Shown here in pieces: positions 51,567 to 60,600 of a DNA stretch of 64,000 nucleotides; position 1 is the stretch's first letter; each line of letters opens with the position of its first letter. This stretch comes from Puteibacter caeruleilacunae. Its GTDB lineage: Bacteria > Bacteroidota > Bacteroidia > Bacteroidales > Prolixibacteraceae. The stretch covers positions 437,893 to 501,892 of the forward strand of contig SJCO01000001.1 in NCBI GenBank assembly GCA_005217565.1. Reading direction: 5' to 3'. The translations under genes and the position numbers were made by a program. A model generated the notes under the pieces. The model was not told the origin of the DNA. It did not search any database and saw only the letters and a list, made by a program, of their open reading frames with translations.

Positions 51567-52520
51567 ATGGCAGAGAAAATTATTGAAGCAATAGAAGATT
51601 TTGGGTTAAGTAAAAAGAATAAAGGTACAACCCTATTTTCTAAAATTGGAGTTATTGGATGCGGTAAAATCGGTCAGAAGATTGCTCGCGATGCAAGTGC
51701 AGCAGGAATTGAAGTGGTTTTTATCGAACTTTCTCAGGAAAAGATCGATGATGCATTCAGTAGTATCAATGTTGTGTTGGATGAACAAATCCAACACTGG
51801 GGAATGACCCAAGGTGAAAAGCGTGCTATCTTGTCACGTATTAAAGGCACTGTTGATTACAAGGATCTGGAAGGTTGTGAATTTGTAATTGAGGCAATTA
51901 ATGCTGTTGATAGAGGACGCAGAATTGCAGATCGTAAAGATATCTTCAGAAAAGTGGAAGAGGTTGTTGATGATAAATGTATTATTGCAACTAATTCAAC
52001 TACTATCGTTATCACAGAACTTTCTTCTGAATTAGAGCATAAAGAGCGTAGTGTTGGTCTACATTTCTTTATTGCATCTCCAGAAGCAAAGATCGTTGAG
52101 GTTGTAAGTGGATTGTATACTTCAGATGAGACTTACCAGAAGGTTAAAAAATTCGTGAAACTTCTTAATCATGGAGTAATTCCTGTAGAAGAGTCAGCTG
52201 GTCTTATTAGTGTGCGAATTTTCACAGTAATGCTTAATGAAGCATGTGAAACTTTAATGGAAGGTGTTGCAACACTTAATGACATCGACAAAACAATGTG
52301 TGTTGGTTTCGGAATGAGAATGGGACCTTTCGCTACTGCTGATAAAATCGGATTAGATAAAGTAGTACGTTGGATGGAAAACATGTATACCGAGTTCGGA
52401 GATGTAAAATACAAACCATCACCAATTATCAAGAGATTAGTAAGAGCCAAACATTATGGAATCCAAACTGGAAAAGGATTCTTCCAGTATGATGAGTTGG
52501 GAAATATGATCTGTGAATAA
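51567..52520 (+). CDS. 3-hydroxyacyl-CoA dehydrogenase homologue with altered active site
   Basis: 317 aa. Rossmann motif GVIGCGKIGQKIA, then the 3HCDH C-terminal domain. The catalytic dyad H166 (GLHFF) and E178 (IVEVV) has the expected 12-residue spacing, and T145 replaces the usual Ser. The active-site Asn, expected 50 residues after the His in the VNR motif, is V216 (ISVR). The NP after HFF is also missing. It may use a different substrate or have weak activity. It lies between pta and ackA, 24 nt after pta, where a butyrate-pathway hbd would be expected. Confidence 0.82.
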   Translation: MAEKIIEAIEDFGLSKKNKGTTLFSKIGVIGCGKIGQKIARDASAAGIEVVFIELSQEKIDDAFSSINVVLDEQIQHWGMTQGEKRAILSRIKGTVDYKDLEGCEFVIEAINAVDRGRRIADRKDIFRKVEEVVDDKCIIATNSTTIVITELSSELEHKERSVGLHFFIASPEAKIVEVVSGLYTSDETYQKVKKFVKLLNHGVIPVEESAGLISVRIFTVMLNEACETLMEGVATLNDIDKTMCVGFGMRMGPFATADKIGLDKVVRWMENMYTEFGDVKYKPSPIIKRLVRAKHYGIQTGKGFFQYDELGNMICE

Positions 52521-52542
52521 CTTACTTTTGAATCAGGAAACA

Positions 52543-53748
52543 ATGAAAATATTAGTATTAAACTGCGGTAGTTCTTCCATTAAATATCAATTGATTGACA
52601 TGACTGATCAGTCGGTATTGGCGTCAGGAGGAATTGAAAAACTTGGATTAAAAGGATCTTTCATGAAGCACGAAAAAGCTTCAGGAGAAAAGGTTGTATT
52701 TGAAGGTGAGATTCTTGATCACAAGGCTGGTATAGAGTATGTTATTGGTGTTTTAGTAAGTGAGAAGCACGGATGTATTAAGAGTATTGATGATATCGAT
52801 TCAGTTGGTCACCGCGTTGTTCACGGTGGTGAGCGTTTTAACGGTAGTGTATTCATTACTGAAGAGGTAATTGATCAGATGGAGAAGTGTATTGATTTAG
52901 CTCCATTACATAATCCTCCAAATTTGAAAGGTATTTATGCAATTAAAGAATTAGCTCCAGATATGCCTCAGGTAGGAGTATTCGATACTGCATTCCACCA
53001 AACTATGGAGCCACATGTGTACATGTATGGTATTCCTTACTCATTATATTCAAAATATGGTATTCGTCGTTATGGATTCCACGGAACAAGTCATTTGTAT
53101 GTTTCAAGACGTGCTTGTGAGATCCTTGGATGTGACTATGAGAATACAAAGATTGTGACTTGTCACCTTGGAAATGGAGCATCTATCGCTGCTGTAAAGA
53201 ATGGTAAGTCAATCGATACTTCAATGGGATTCACTCCAGTAGAAGGACTGATGATGGGTACTCGTTCAGGCGATATTGATCTTGGTGCTGTTACTTATAT
53301 CATGGAGAAAGAGCAAATTGGTACCAAAACAGCTTCTGCATTGTTTAATAAACATAGTGGTATGTTAGGTATTACTGGCATTTCTTCTGATGCAAGAGAT
53401 ATCGAAGATGCAGCTGCAGATGGTCATGAGCGTGCATTGTTGGCAATGAAGATGTACGATTATAAAATACGTAAATATATCGGTGCATATGCGGCAGCAA
53501 TGGGTGGAATCGACGTTCTTGTATTTACCGGAGGTATAGGTGAGAATGGAGATATTACTCGTTCCGGTGTTTGTCAGGATCTTGAATTCTTAGGAATCGA
53601 AATTGACGAAAGCATCAATAAAGGGCTTCGAGGCAAAGAGATGGACATTAGTAAGGAAGGAACTAAAACCAGAGTAATGGTGGTTCCAACTAATGAGGAG
53701 CTCATGATTGCTGTTGATACAGAGAAAATTGTTAATAAACAGAATTAA
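52543..53748 (+). CDS. ackA: Acetate kinase 1
   Basis: 401 aa from ATG 52543; an upstream GTG (52513) overlaps the preceding gene and is less likely. Motifs: ILVLNCGSSSIKYQL (N-terminal phosphate loop), VGHRVVHGGERF, RRYGFHGTSH, CHLGNGASIAAVKNGKSIDTSMGFTPVEGLMMGTRSGDID, and VFTGGIGENG. It makes ATP from acetyl phosphate. Followed by a terminator and then a second acetate kinase. Confidence 0.95.
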   Translation: MKILVLNCGSSSIKYQLIDMTDQSVLASGGIEKLGLKGSFMKHEKASGEKVVFEGEILDHKAGIEYVIGVLVSEKHGCIKSIDDIDSVGHRVVHGGERFNGSVFITEEVIDQMEKCIDLAPLHNPPNLKGIYAIKELAPDMPQVGVFDTAFHQTMEPHVYMYGIPYSLYSKYGIRRYGFHGTSHLYVSRRACEILGCDYENTKIVTCHLGNGASIAAVKNGKSIDTSMGFTPVEGLMMGTRSGDIDLGAVTYIMEKEQIGTKTASALFNKHSGMLGITGISSDARDIEDAAADGHERALLAMKMYDYKIRKYIGAYAAAMGGIDVLVFTGGIGENGDITRSGVCQDLEFLGIEIDESINKGLRGKEMDISKEGTKTRVMVVPTNEELMIAVDTEKIVNKQN

Positions 53749-53752
53749 ATAT

Positions 53753-53789
53753 AAAAAGAGTTAAGGTTTCTTCCTTAGCTCTTTTTTTT
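53753..53789 (+). terminator. Terminator between the two acetate kinase genes
   Basis: A 14-bp stem with one G-U pair (53753-53766 with 53773-53786), 6-nt loop and a T run to 53789. Confidence 0.85.
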
Positions 53790-53805
53790 GTAAACAAAGT
53801 ACCCA

Positions 53806-55035
53806 ATGAATGTATTAATCTTAAATTGTGGAAGCTCGTCAATCAAATTTCAATTATTAGAAATTGGTGACGTTGTAAATCTAACTGCTAAAGGCCAGGT
53901 TGATAGAATTGGTATTCCAAATAGTGAAGTGGAATATGAAGTTTCAGGACAGGATGATATCGTAGTACGTGAAGATATTGTGAATCATGTGGACGGAATT
54001 GATCATATTTTAAAACTATTGGTTGACCCTAAGTGCGGAGTGATTAAAGATTTAAGTGTTATTGATGCAGTTGGACATCGTGTTGCACATGGTGGAGAGC
54101 GTTTTTCTGAAAGTATTTTAATTGATGAAGTGGTAAAAGAAGGTATTCGTGAGTGTATCGACTTAGCTCCTCTTCATAATCCAGCAAACTTATCAGGTAT
54201 CGAAGCAATGGAGCGTTTGATTCCTGGAATTCCTCAAGTTGCTGTTTTTGATACAGCATTCCATCAAAGTATGGCCAAAGAGTCATTTCTTTATGGAGTT
54301 CCTTATGAGTTGTATGAAGATTATGGAGTGCGTAGATATGGATTCCATGGTACTAGTCATAAGTTTGTAGCTGAAAAGGCTTCCCGAATTTTAAATAAGA
54401 AATTCGAAGATTTGAAGATTATTACTTGTCATCTTGGTAATGGCGCCTCAATAGCGGCTATAAAAGATGGAAAATCGGTTGATACATCAATGGGATTTAC
54501 TCCTAATGATGGATTAATTATGGGAACACGAAGTGGTAGTATTGATCCAGGTATTATCCCATTTATTGCCAAAAAGAAAGATATGTCGCTTGCTGATGTG
54601 AATGCAATGTTGAATAAGGAAAGTGGGATGAAGGGTGTTTCACAGCATTCTTCTGACATGCGTGACTTGGCTCAGGAAGCTCAATGTGGAAATGAACAGG
54701 CGAAATTGGCATTAGAAATGTATGCGCAACGTGTTAAGAAATATATTGGATCTTATGCGGCAATTCTAAACGGATTAGACTTGGTTGTGTTTACTGGAGG
54801 TATTGGAGAGAATAACGACTATGTTCGTAATCTTTGTTTATCAAATCTAGAGTATTTAGGTATCAAGTTCGATGCTGATAAGAATAAAGGTTTAAGAGGT
54901 AAAGATGAATTCTTGTCTACCGAGGATTCAAGAGTGCGTGTTATGACTATTACAACTAATGAGGAATTGGTTATTGCACGTGAAACCTATAAGATTCTAA
55001 AAGATAAATTAATCATTAATGCACATCAGCATTAA
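53806..55035 (+). CDS. ackA: Acetate kinase 2 (tandem paralogue)
   Basis: 409 aa. Same motifs: LILNCGSSSIKFQL, VGHRVAHGGERF, RRYGFHGTSHKFVA, CHLGNGASIAAIKDGKSVDTSMGFTPNDGLIMGTRSGSIDPG, VFTGGIGENN. It is clearly diverged from the first copy, so this is an old tandem duplication or two acquisitions, not an assembly duplicate. Start 17 nt after the terminator, so it needs its own promoter or read-through. One copy may prefer propionate or another acyl phosphate; the sequence does not say. Confidence 0.95.
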   Translation: MNVLILNCGSSSIKFQLLEIGDVVNLTAKGQVDRIGIPNSEVEYEVSGQDDIVVREDIVNHVDGIDHILKLLVDPKCGVIKDLSVIDAVGHRVAHGGERFSESILIDEVVKEGIRECIDLAPLHNPANLSGIEAMERLIPGIPQVAVFDTAFHQSMAKESFLYGVPYELYEDYGVRRYGFHGTSHKFVAEKASRILNKKFEDLKIITCHLGNGASIAAIKDGKSVDTSMGFTPNDGLIMGTRSGSIDPGIIPFIAKKKDMSLADVNAMLNKESGMKGVSQHSSDMRDLAQEAQCGNEQAKLALEMYAQRVKKYIGSYAAILNGLDLVVFTGGIGENNDYVRNLCLSNLEYLGIKFDADKNKGLRGKDEFLSTEDSRVRVMTITTNEELVIARETYKILKDKLIINAHQH

Positions 55036-55383
55036 TTGATAAATTAAATAGCAGAATTTGTCTAAGGGTGATTGGATTTGTTATTAGCAGAATTCAATCA
55101 CTCTTTTTATTTTAATAAATTCACTACAATCTATAGATCACGCTACTTCTTAGCTCCTTCCTTTAAAAATAGGGTTTTTCGACATTTTTTAATTTCCTGA
55201 TATTTCACATATGTGCAGTAATCTGTAAGTGTTATTTTTAATAATCATTACAAAATAACATTGATCGATGCTAAAAACATTAGAATGTTAAGTGATGCAA
55301 ATATATTGGCATTTATATAACATATTTCAGTATCGATAATTGTTTGCTAATTTCGACTTAAGAAAAGTAACAAAGATACTGTC
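55036..55383 (+). other. Spacer between ackA2 and ptb with terminator
   Basis: A terminator-like stem at 55074-55105 (AAGGGTGATTGGATT with a near-complement, G-U pairs allowed) is followed by TTTTTATTTTA. The rest holds presumably the ptb promoter, but no good TAnnTTTG pair. AGCAGAATT is repeated at 55051 and 55087. Confidence 0.55.
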
Positions 55384-56286
55384 ATGAAGATAGCAAAATT
55401 GGAGGATATATATCCACACATTAGAGGGATGCAAAAGCGACGTTTAGTTGTTGCAAATCCTGTTGATCATCATTCATTAGGGGCGGTTGCTAAGGCCGTA
55501 GAACTAGGACTCGTTGATGCAGTTCTTGTTGGAGATGAAAGCAGAATTAAAGAGGTGTGTATGGAACTAGGTATATCTACTGATAAGTTTCAAATAGAGC
55601 ATGTTGATGCAACTGAAAATCCAGCACAAAGAGCAGTTCAGCTGATTCATGAAGGAGCAGGAGAGGTGTTGATGAAAGGGCTTGTGAATACCGATGTTTA
55701 TATGCGAGCTATTCTGAATAAAGAACATGGATTACTGCCCGCGAAGGCTGTATTGAGTCATATAACGGTTTTGCAAAATCCAGTGTATCATAAGTTACTG
55801 GTAGTGTCGGATGTCGCCATCATCCCAAATCCAGACTTGAAACAAAAAACAGCAATGATTGGTTATCTTATAAAAACGGCAAAAGCACTTGGAGTTGAAA
55901 TTCCAAAAGTGGCTGTTATTGCAGCTACAGAACAGGTGCTTCCAGGAATGGTTGCTTGTACAGATGCGGCTTTGTTATCAAAAATGGCAGATAGAGGTCA
56001 AATTAAAGGAGCTATCGTTGATGGTCCTTTAGCTCTAGATGTTGCGATGGATTCTGAAGCTGCAAAAATTAAAGGAATAGCTAGTCCGGTTGCTGGAGAT
56101 GCAGATTGTTTGTTATTTCCTAATATTGAAGCCGGAAACGTATTTTATAAAGTGAATACAAAACTATGTAAGTCGGAACAAGCTACTATTGTGGCTGGAG
56201 CTAAGGTTCCCTGTATACTTTCTTCAAGAGGAGATACAATGGAAACTAAATTAAATTCAATTGCTTTATCAGCACTTTTAGGATAA
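55384..56286 (+). CDS. ptb: Phosphate butyryltransferase
   Basis: 300 aa, PTA_PTB family. KRRLVVANPVDHHSLGAVAKAVELGLVDAVLVGDE, AGEVLMKGLVNTDVYMRAILNKEHGLLPAKAVLSH, VIPGMVACTDAALLSKMADRGQIKGAIVDGPLALD and GDADCLLFPNIEAGNVFYK follow Ptb rather than Pta. It converts butyryl-CoA to butyryl phosphate. The 10-nt gap to buk shows a ptb-buk operon. Confidence 0.92.
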   Translation: MKIAKLEDIYPHIRGMQKRRLVVANPVDHHSLGAVAKAVELGLVDAVLVGDESRIKEVCMELGISTDKFQIEHVDATENPAQRAVQLIHEGAGEVLMKGLVNTDVYMRAILNKEHGLLPAKAVLSHITVLQNPVYHKLLVVSDVAIIPNPDLKQKTAMIGYLIKTAKALGVEIPKVAVIAATEQVLPGMVACTDAALLSKMADRGQIKGAIVDGPLALDVAMDSEAAKIKGIASPVAGDADCLLFPNIEAGNVFYKVNTKLCKSEQATIVAGAKVPCILSSRGDTMETKLNSIALSALLG

Positions 56287-56296
56287 ATTTGAAAAT

Positions 56297-57400
56297 ATGA
56301 ACGAAGTATTAATATTAACTATTAATCCAGGATCTACATCTACAAAATTTGCATTATATCGTAATGAAGAATGTGTTCTTAAAAAAACGATTCGTCATAC
56401 GGTTGAAGAATTATCAATGTATGATTCTATTCCTGATCAGTTTGACTTCCGGAAGACATTAATTTTGGAGGAACTTAAGAAGGAAAATGTAGAATTTGGA
56501 AAGATTAAGTATGTAGTTGGTCGTGGAGGTTTGACATACCCTTTACAGTCGGGTGTTTATAAAATAAACAACCTGATGATGGATCACTTACGTGCTGGAA
56601 TTTTTGGGCATCATGCAAGTAATTTGGGACCGTTGATTGCTTCTAATATTGCTCAATGGCTTGGAAATGTTAATGCGTTTATTGCTGATCCAGTTGTAAC
56701 AGATGAGCTTGAAGATATTGCTCGTTTTTCGGGGCACCCTGCTTTCGAACGAAAACCTATTTTCCACGCATTAAATCAAAAAGCTATTGCTCGTCAGCAT
56801 GCAAGAGCTATTGGGAAAAGTTATGAAGAGCTGAATCTAATTGTAGTACATTTAGGGGGAGGTATTTCTATAGGTGCTCATAAGGATGGAAGAGTGATAG
56901 ATGTAAATAATGCATTTAACGGAGAAGGTCCATTTACTCCGGAAAGAAGTGGTTCGTTGCCTGTTGGACAGATAGTGGAAGCATGTTTTAGTGGAAAGTA
57001 CTCTAAAGAAGAATTATTAAGGATGATTACCGGTGAAGGTGGTTTTGTTGCTTATGCAGGAACTAACGACGCATTGGAAATCGAAAAGAAAGCTCAGCAA
57101 GGAGATGTAGAGGCTATGGCCTTACAAGAAGCGATGGGTTACCAAATCTCAAAGTCAATAGGAGAAATGTCCACTGTGCTTAAGGGAAAGGTTGATGCCA
57201 TTCTGATGACAGGAGGTATTGCGTATAATCGTGATATGATGGAAGATATTAGAGAAAGAGTTGGATTTATAGCTCCAATGCATGTATATCCTGGAGAAGA
57301 TGAATTGGGAGCACTTGCAATGAATGCTTTACTTGTAGAACAAGGAAAGACGACTCCAATGGAATATGTTGGAGATACTAAATTAGCTGCTACTCATTAA
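56297..57400 (+). CDS. buk: Butyrate kinase
   Basis: 367 aa. ILTINPGSTSTKFALY at the start, VGRGGLTYPLQSGVY, HHASNLGPLIASNIA, IADPVVTDELEDIARFSGHP, VVHLGGGISIGAHKDGRVIDVNNAFNGEGPFTPERSGSLP, and ILMTGGIAYN are the Buk family pattern. It produces ATP and butyrate (or isobutyrate) from the acyl phosphate. Last gene of the fermentation cluster. Confidence 0.95.
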   Translation: MNEVLILTINPGSTSTKFALYRNEECVLKKTIRHTVEELSMYDSIPDQFDFRKTLILEELKKENVEFGKIKYVVGRGGLTYPLQSGVYKINNLMMDHLRAGIFGHHASNLGPLIASNIAQWLGNVNAFIADPVVTDELEDIARFSGHPAFERKPIFHALNQKAIARQHARAIGKSYEELNLIVVHLGGGISIGAHKDGRVIDVNNAFNGEGPFTPERSGSLPVGQIVEACFSGKYSKEELLRMITGEGGFVAYAGTNDALEIEKKAQQGDVEAMALQEAMGYQISKSIGEMSTVLKGKVDAILMTGGIAYNRDMMEDIRERVGFIAPMHVYPGEDELGALAMNALLVEQGKTTPMEYVGDTKLAATH

Positions 57401-57458
57401 AATATATATGGGAAAGAAAAGGATTTTCTAGCAGAACGGGAAAATGTAGAAAAAGAGA

Positions 57459-57490
57459 AAGCCATCCTGGTAAGGGATGGCTTCTTATTG
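57459..57490. terminator. Bidirectional terminator between buk and rplI
   Basis: 9-bp stem AAGCCATCC / GGATGGCTT (57459-57467 with 57475-57483) with T-rich flanks on both strands. Confidence 0.8.
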
Positions 57491-57538
57491 TTTGAATGTT
57501 TGAAAAACGTTTGTTCGAAAATTTTTAAATCAAATTAA

Positions 57539-57982
57539 TTATTCCGATACAACTTCGAATTCGAAGTCAACAATTACCTCACGGTGAAGCTTGATTTTAG
57601 CGGTATATTTACCAACTTCTTTAATTGAATCGGCGATAGTCATTTGCTTTCTGTCTAATTCGAACCCTTGCTTATTGATTTCTTCAGCAAGCATGATGGT
57701 GTTAACAGATCCAAAGATCTTACCAGTAGTACTAGTTTTAGCTCCAATAGTAACTGAAACTCCTTCTAGTTTAGTAGCAAGTTCTTTTGCTTCTTCAATT
57801 AATTTAGCTTGTTTGTGAGCTCTTTGTCTGATGTTCTCAGCTAAAACTTTTCTAGCTGATTCAGTAGCCAAAATGGCCATCTTTTGAGGAATAAGGAAGT
57901 TACGAGCGTAACCATCTTTTACTGTTACGATATCGTCCTTAAGCCCCAATCTCTGAATATCTTGAAGTAATATAATTTCCAT
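57539..57982 (-). CDS. rplI: 50S ribosomal protein L9
   Basis: 147 aa. MEIILLQDIQRLGLKDDIVTVKDGYARNFLIPQKMAILAT is the L9 N-terminal domain, followed by the connecting helix and C-terminal domain, ending FEFEVVSE. Third gene of the rpsF-rpsR-rplI operon (14-nt gap to rpsR). Confidence 0.97.
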   Translation of the reverse strand: MEIILLQDIQRLGLKDDIVTVKDGYARNFLIPQKMAILATESARKVLAENIRQRAHKQAKLIEEAKELATKLEGVSVTIGAKTSTTGKIFGSVNTIMLAEEINKQGFELDRKQMTIADSIKEVGKYTAKIKLHREVIVDFEFEVVSE

Positions 57983-57996
57983 TTGTTCCTCTTTTT

Positions 57997-58266
57997 TTAT
58001 TTCATCAAATCGGTTACGTATGGCAATAAGGCCAAGTGACGAGCTCTTTTAATAGCTTGAGCAACTTTTCTTTGGTATTTCAATGAAGTACCGGTAATTC
58101 TTCTAGGAAGAATTTTACCTTGCTCGTTCAAGAATTTTTTAAGGAATTCAGGATCCTTGTAATCAACATACTTAATACCATTCTTCTTGAAGCGACAGTA
58201 TTTTTTCTTTTTGATCTCAACTGATGGAGGAGTCAAATATCTGATTTCTGATGAATTTGCAGTCAT
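57997..58266 (-). CDS. rpsR: 30S ribosomal protein S18
   Basis: 89 aa. [65 protein letters not shown] is the S18 signature. Middle gene of the operon, 3 nt after rpsF. Confidence 0.97.
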   Translation of the reverse strand: MTANSSEIRYLTPPSVEIKKKKYCRFKKNGIKYVDYKDPEFLKKFLNEQGKILPRRITGTSLKYQRKVAQAIKRARHLALLPYVTDLMK

Positions 58267-58269
58267 TTT

Positions 58270-58626
58270 CTAGTTCTCCTTTTTTTCTTCTTTTACTTTT
58301 AAATTGTTCTTTCTCTTAGCCGCATATTCAGCCGCATATTTATCCATCTTGAAAGTTAAGAAGCGGATAAAACGCTCGTCCCTGCGATACTGAGTTTCAA
58401 GTTTAGCAATAAACGAAGGATCAGCTTTGAATTCAAAAAGATTGTAAAATCCTGTTGACTTCTTCTGGATAGGATAAGCAAGCTTTTTAAGCCCCCAGTC
58501 CTCTTGGTTTACAATCTCGCCGCCATTCTCGGTGATGAGATTCTTAACCTTTTCTACCGCTTCCTTTACCTGTACCTCAGATAAAACGGGAGTTAAGATG
58601 AAAACGGTTTCGTAATTGTTCAACAT
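58270..58626 (-). CDS. rpsF: 30S ribosomal protein S6
   Basis: 118 aa. [31 protein letters not shown] ... [23 protein letters not shown] is typical S6. The C-terminal tail is Lys- and Glu-rich ([15 protein letters not shown]). First gene of the operon, behind a consensus promoter at 58678-58708. Confidence 0.97.
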   Translation of the reverse strand: MLNNYETVFILTPVLSEVQVKEAVEKVKNLITENGGEIVNQEDWGLKKLAYPIQKKSTGFYNLFEFKADPSFIAKLETQYRRDERFIRFLTFKMDKYAAEYAAKRKNNLKVKEEKKEN

Positions 58627-58677
58627 AAAATTTTAATTTTAAGTGAATTAAATAAATTAATAAATCATTTTGCGGCG

Positions 58678-58708
58678 CAAAAATAGTAAAAAAATGTGGT
58701 GGTTCAAA
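58678..58708 (-). promoter_or_regulatory. rpsF operon promoter (consensus)
   Basis: On the minus strand: TTTG (58705-58708), exactly 19 nt, then TATTTTTG (58678-58685). Perfect match to TTTG-N19-TAnnTTTG. Predicted leader is about 45 nt. Confidence 0.8.
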
Positions 58709-58750
58709 TGGCTTTGCAATTAAAATAGCCTTATTCGTGAATTTAGATGA

Positions 58751-58780
58751 AAAAATTAACGGGTTACCGAAGATAACCCG
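58751..58780 (-). terminator. Orphan minus-strand terminator upstream of rpsF promoter
   Basis: On the minus strand: 7-bp stem CGGGTTA / TAACCCG (58774-58780 with 58760-58766) followed within 3 nt by six T residues (58751-58756). It terminates something starting further right, but no minus-strand gene is seen there. Confidence 0.55.
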
Positions 58781-59251
58781 CTACTCATCGTTTAGTTTAG
58801 TTAGACCAGAAAATAGATATTGGTTTTAAAAAGAGAAAAGGTAGATTTTTAATTTCTTATTTTTATTTGGCTTCGCTAATATAGTAGTTAATTTGAAAAT
58901 AATGTTAAAATTTTGAAAAAAATCTTCGAAAAAAATTGACCATGGGTCTGTAAGTCCCAGAAATTCAGTAAGAGAAGAAATTAATATTTTTTAACATTTG
59001 ATGAGGTTTACAATGTTAAAAAATTGGTGCTCAATTTTATTCTGAATTGTTGGTACTATATAAAAGATGAAAAAAGGAGTTGTTCTTATGTAAAAAGTAA
59101 ATAGCTGAATTTTTCTGTAATTAACTACTAATGAGTGAAGATAAGATGCAAGATTGGGTAAAACTCTGGGCAAATACATTTGGATAAATGAATTAGCTTT
59201 GTAATTTTGTAGGTCTTAGATTATAAATGGGGTGTAAAATTTAATTAGGCT

Positions 59252-59584
59252 ATGACTAAAATTTCAAAGGAGTTGGTGGGAGCAACTGCAGTTCCAATTA
59301 TTCTCTCTATTCTCGCAGAAGGAGAGAGTTACGGATATCAAATCATCCAAAAGGTGAAAGAACTGTCTAAAAACCAGATAGTTTGGAAAGAAGGAAGCCT
59401 GTATCCTGTGCTTCACAAAATGGAAAGCAGTGGGATGATCAAATCTGAATGGCAGATCGCCGAGAATGGCAGGCCTCGCAAATACTATGTGATTGAAGAG
59501 CAAGGTAGAGAGGTCTTAGTTCAGGAAAAGGAAAACTGGAAGATGGTGAACAAAATTTTTGAGTTCTTCTGGGGGGAGTACTAA
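59252..59584 (+). CDS. PadR-family transcriptional regulator
   Basis: 110 aa. Winged HTH: VPIILSILAEGESYGYQIIQKVKELSKNQIVWKEGSLYPVLHKMESSGMIKSEWQIAENGRPRKYYVIEEQGREVL is the PadR signature. No efflux or membrane gene that PadR proteins often accompany is next to it; it is a single-gene unit ending in a strong terminator. Confidence 0.92.
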   Translation: MTKISKELVGATAVPIILSILAEGESYGYQIIQKVKELSKNQIVWKEGSLYPVLHKMESSGMIKSEWQIAENGRPRKYYVIEEQGREVLVQEKENWKMVNKIFEFFWGEY

Positions 59585-59636
59585 TTTCGAAAGAAAGAAA
59601 TTGAAAATAAACTGAATTACATTAGTTGTCAGATTT

Positions 59637-59674
59637 AAGTAAGGTCAAAATATTATTTTGACCTTACTTTTTTT
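59637..59674 (+). terminator. Terminator after the PadR gene
   Basis: Perfect 15-bp stem AAGTAAGGTCAAAAT / ATTTTGACCTTACTT (59637-59651 with 59655-59669) with a 3-nt loop and T run to 59674. Confidence 0.9.
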
Positions 59675-59795
59675 AGGAGTGTATGATTCCTAAAGAATAC
59701 CTCAAACCATAAAAAAAGAATCTCATAACTCTTCAATCTTTTAGTAAAACAAAAGTGAAGAAAGAGTTCCTAATATAAAAAGTAAGGATAAGAAA

Positions 59796-59826
59796 TGTAT
59801 GGTTCTCTTTGTAAGATAACCATACA
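59796..59826 (-). terminator. Terminator of the glutathione peroxidase gene
   Basis: 9-bp stem TGTATGGTT / AACCATACA (59796-59804 with 59818-59826), with a T-rich minus-strand tail; 22 nt after the stop. Confidence 0.7.
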
Positions 59827-59847
59827 ATGTGCTGTGTTTTCCTTTAA

Positions 59848-60408
59848 TTATTGTATTATCCAATTTACAATTTCATCCGCATTTGGCTTAATTCGTGGGG
59901 CAATCACTTTTTCAAGTTTTCCTGTTTCATCTATTAAATATTTCTGAAAATTCCATTTAACAGGTGCATCTTGTAATTTATTGTATTCCTTTTTTGTTAG
60001 CCACTTATATAATGGATGTATGTCGTCACCTTTTACTGATATTTTACTCATCATTGGGAAGGTTACACCATAGTTCTTCTGACAGAAAGAACTGATTTCT
60101 GCATTTGATCCAGGTTCTTGTTTCATGAAATTGTTTGCTGGAAAACCAATGATTATAAAGTTGTGAGCTTTGTACTTTGTAAATAATTCTTGCAGTTGCT
60201 CGTATTGTGGTGTTAAACCACATTTAGAAGCCGTATTGACTATCATTACTTTTTTTCCTTTCAGTTTACTTAAAGGGAACTCATTCCCTTCAATATCCTG
60301 TACCGTAAATTGGTATATAGAATTTTCCTGGCCAACGGATTGAAAAGATATACAAATCAGCGATGTGAGTATAATAATAAGTTGAATGGGCTTTAAAACT
60401 GTTTTCAT
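59848..60408 (-). CDS. Glutathione peroxidase, exported
   Basis: 186 aa from ATG 60408; a TTG 9 nt upstream is less likely. Hydrophobic signal (LIIILTSLICISFQSVGQ, to about 27) then a thioredoxin-fold GPx: VNTASKCGLTPQYEQL with peroxidatic C63, GFPANNF for the Gln/Asn position, and VKWNFQKYLI with the Trp. It reduces peroxides with thiol (usually thioredoxin-type) reductants. Exported GPx suggests protection of the periplasm. Alone on its strand. Confidence 0.92.
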   Translation of the reverse strand: MKTVLKPIQLIIILTSLICISFQSVGQENSIYQFTVQDIEGNEFPLSKLKGKKVMIVNTASKCGLTPQYEQLQELFTKYKAHNFIIIGFPANNFMKQEPGSNAEISSFCQKNYGVTFPMMSKISVKGDDIHPLYKWLTKKEYNKLQDAPVKWNFQKYLIDETGKLEKVIAPRIKPNADEIVNWIIQ

Positions 60409-60541
60409 TGTATTCAATATTTTAGTTTGAAATTGAAATGCATAACCATTATAACACGAATGTGAAAATAATTGTTTTGTGTAACCTGTTATATCTCAGA
60501 TGATAAGTTGTGAGATCAAAATCTAATGGTGATAATGTGGC

Positions 60542-60571
60542 TGTGAAATAAGGACTATTTTTATATCTTTG
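60542..60571 (+). promoter_or_regulatory. Putative dnaX promoter
   Basis: TATCTTTG (60564-60571) matches TAnnTTTG; TGTG (60542-60545) is 18 nt upstream. Predicted start about 60578. Confidence 0.5.
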
Positions 60572-60600
60572 AAAGCTGAGCAACATTGAGAATAGGATTT

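Larger units (their letters stand above)
58627..59251. other. 625-nt gene-free region between rpsF and the PadR gene
   Basis: Contains the rpsF promoter (58678-58708), a minus-strand terminator-like hairpin upstream of that promoter (58755-58780), and about 470 nt of very AT-rich sequence with no ORF I can support. The CCATGGGTCTGTAAGTCCCAGAA segment (58941-58963) is unusually GC-rich for the region. Confidence 0.5.

Noticed and set aside
52543-55035. Assembly duplication of acetate kinase
   Set aside because: The two copies differ throughout at protein and DNA level and have separate terminators, so they are true paralogues.
58990-59180. Minus-strand ORF in the rpsF / PadR gap
   Set aside because: Composition follows the AT-rich spacer, and there is no ribosome site or family similarity.
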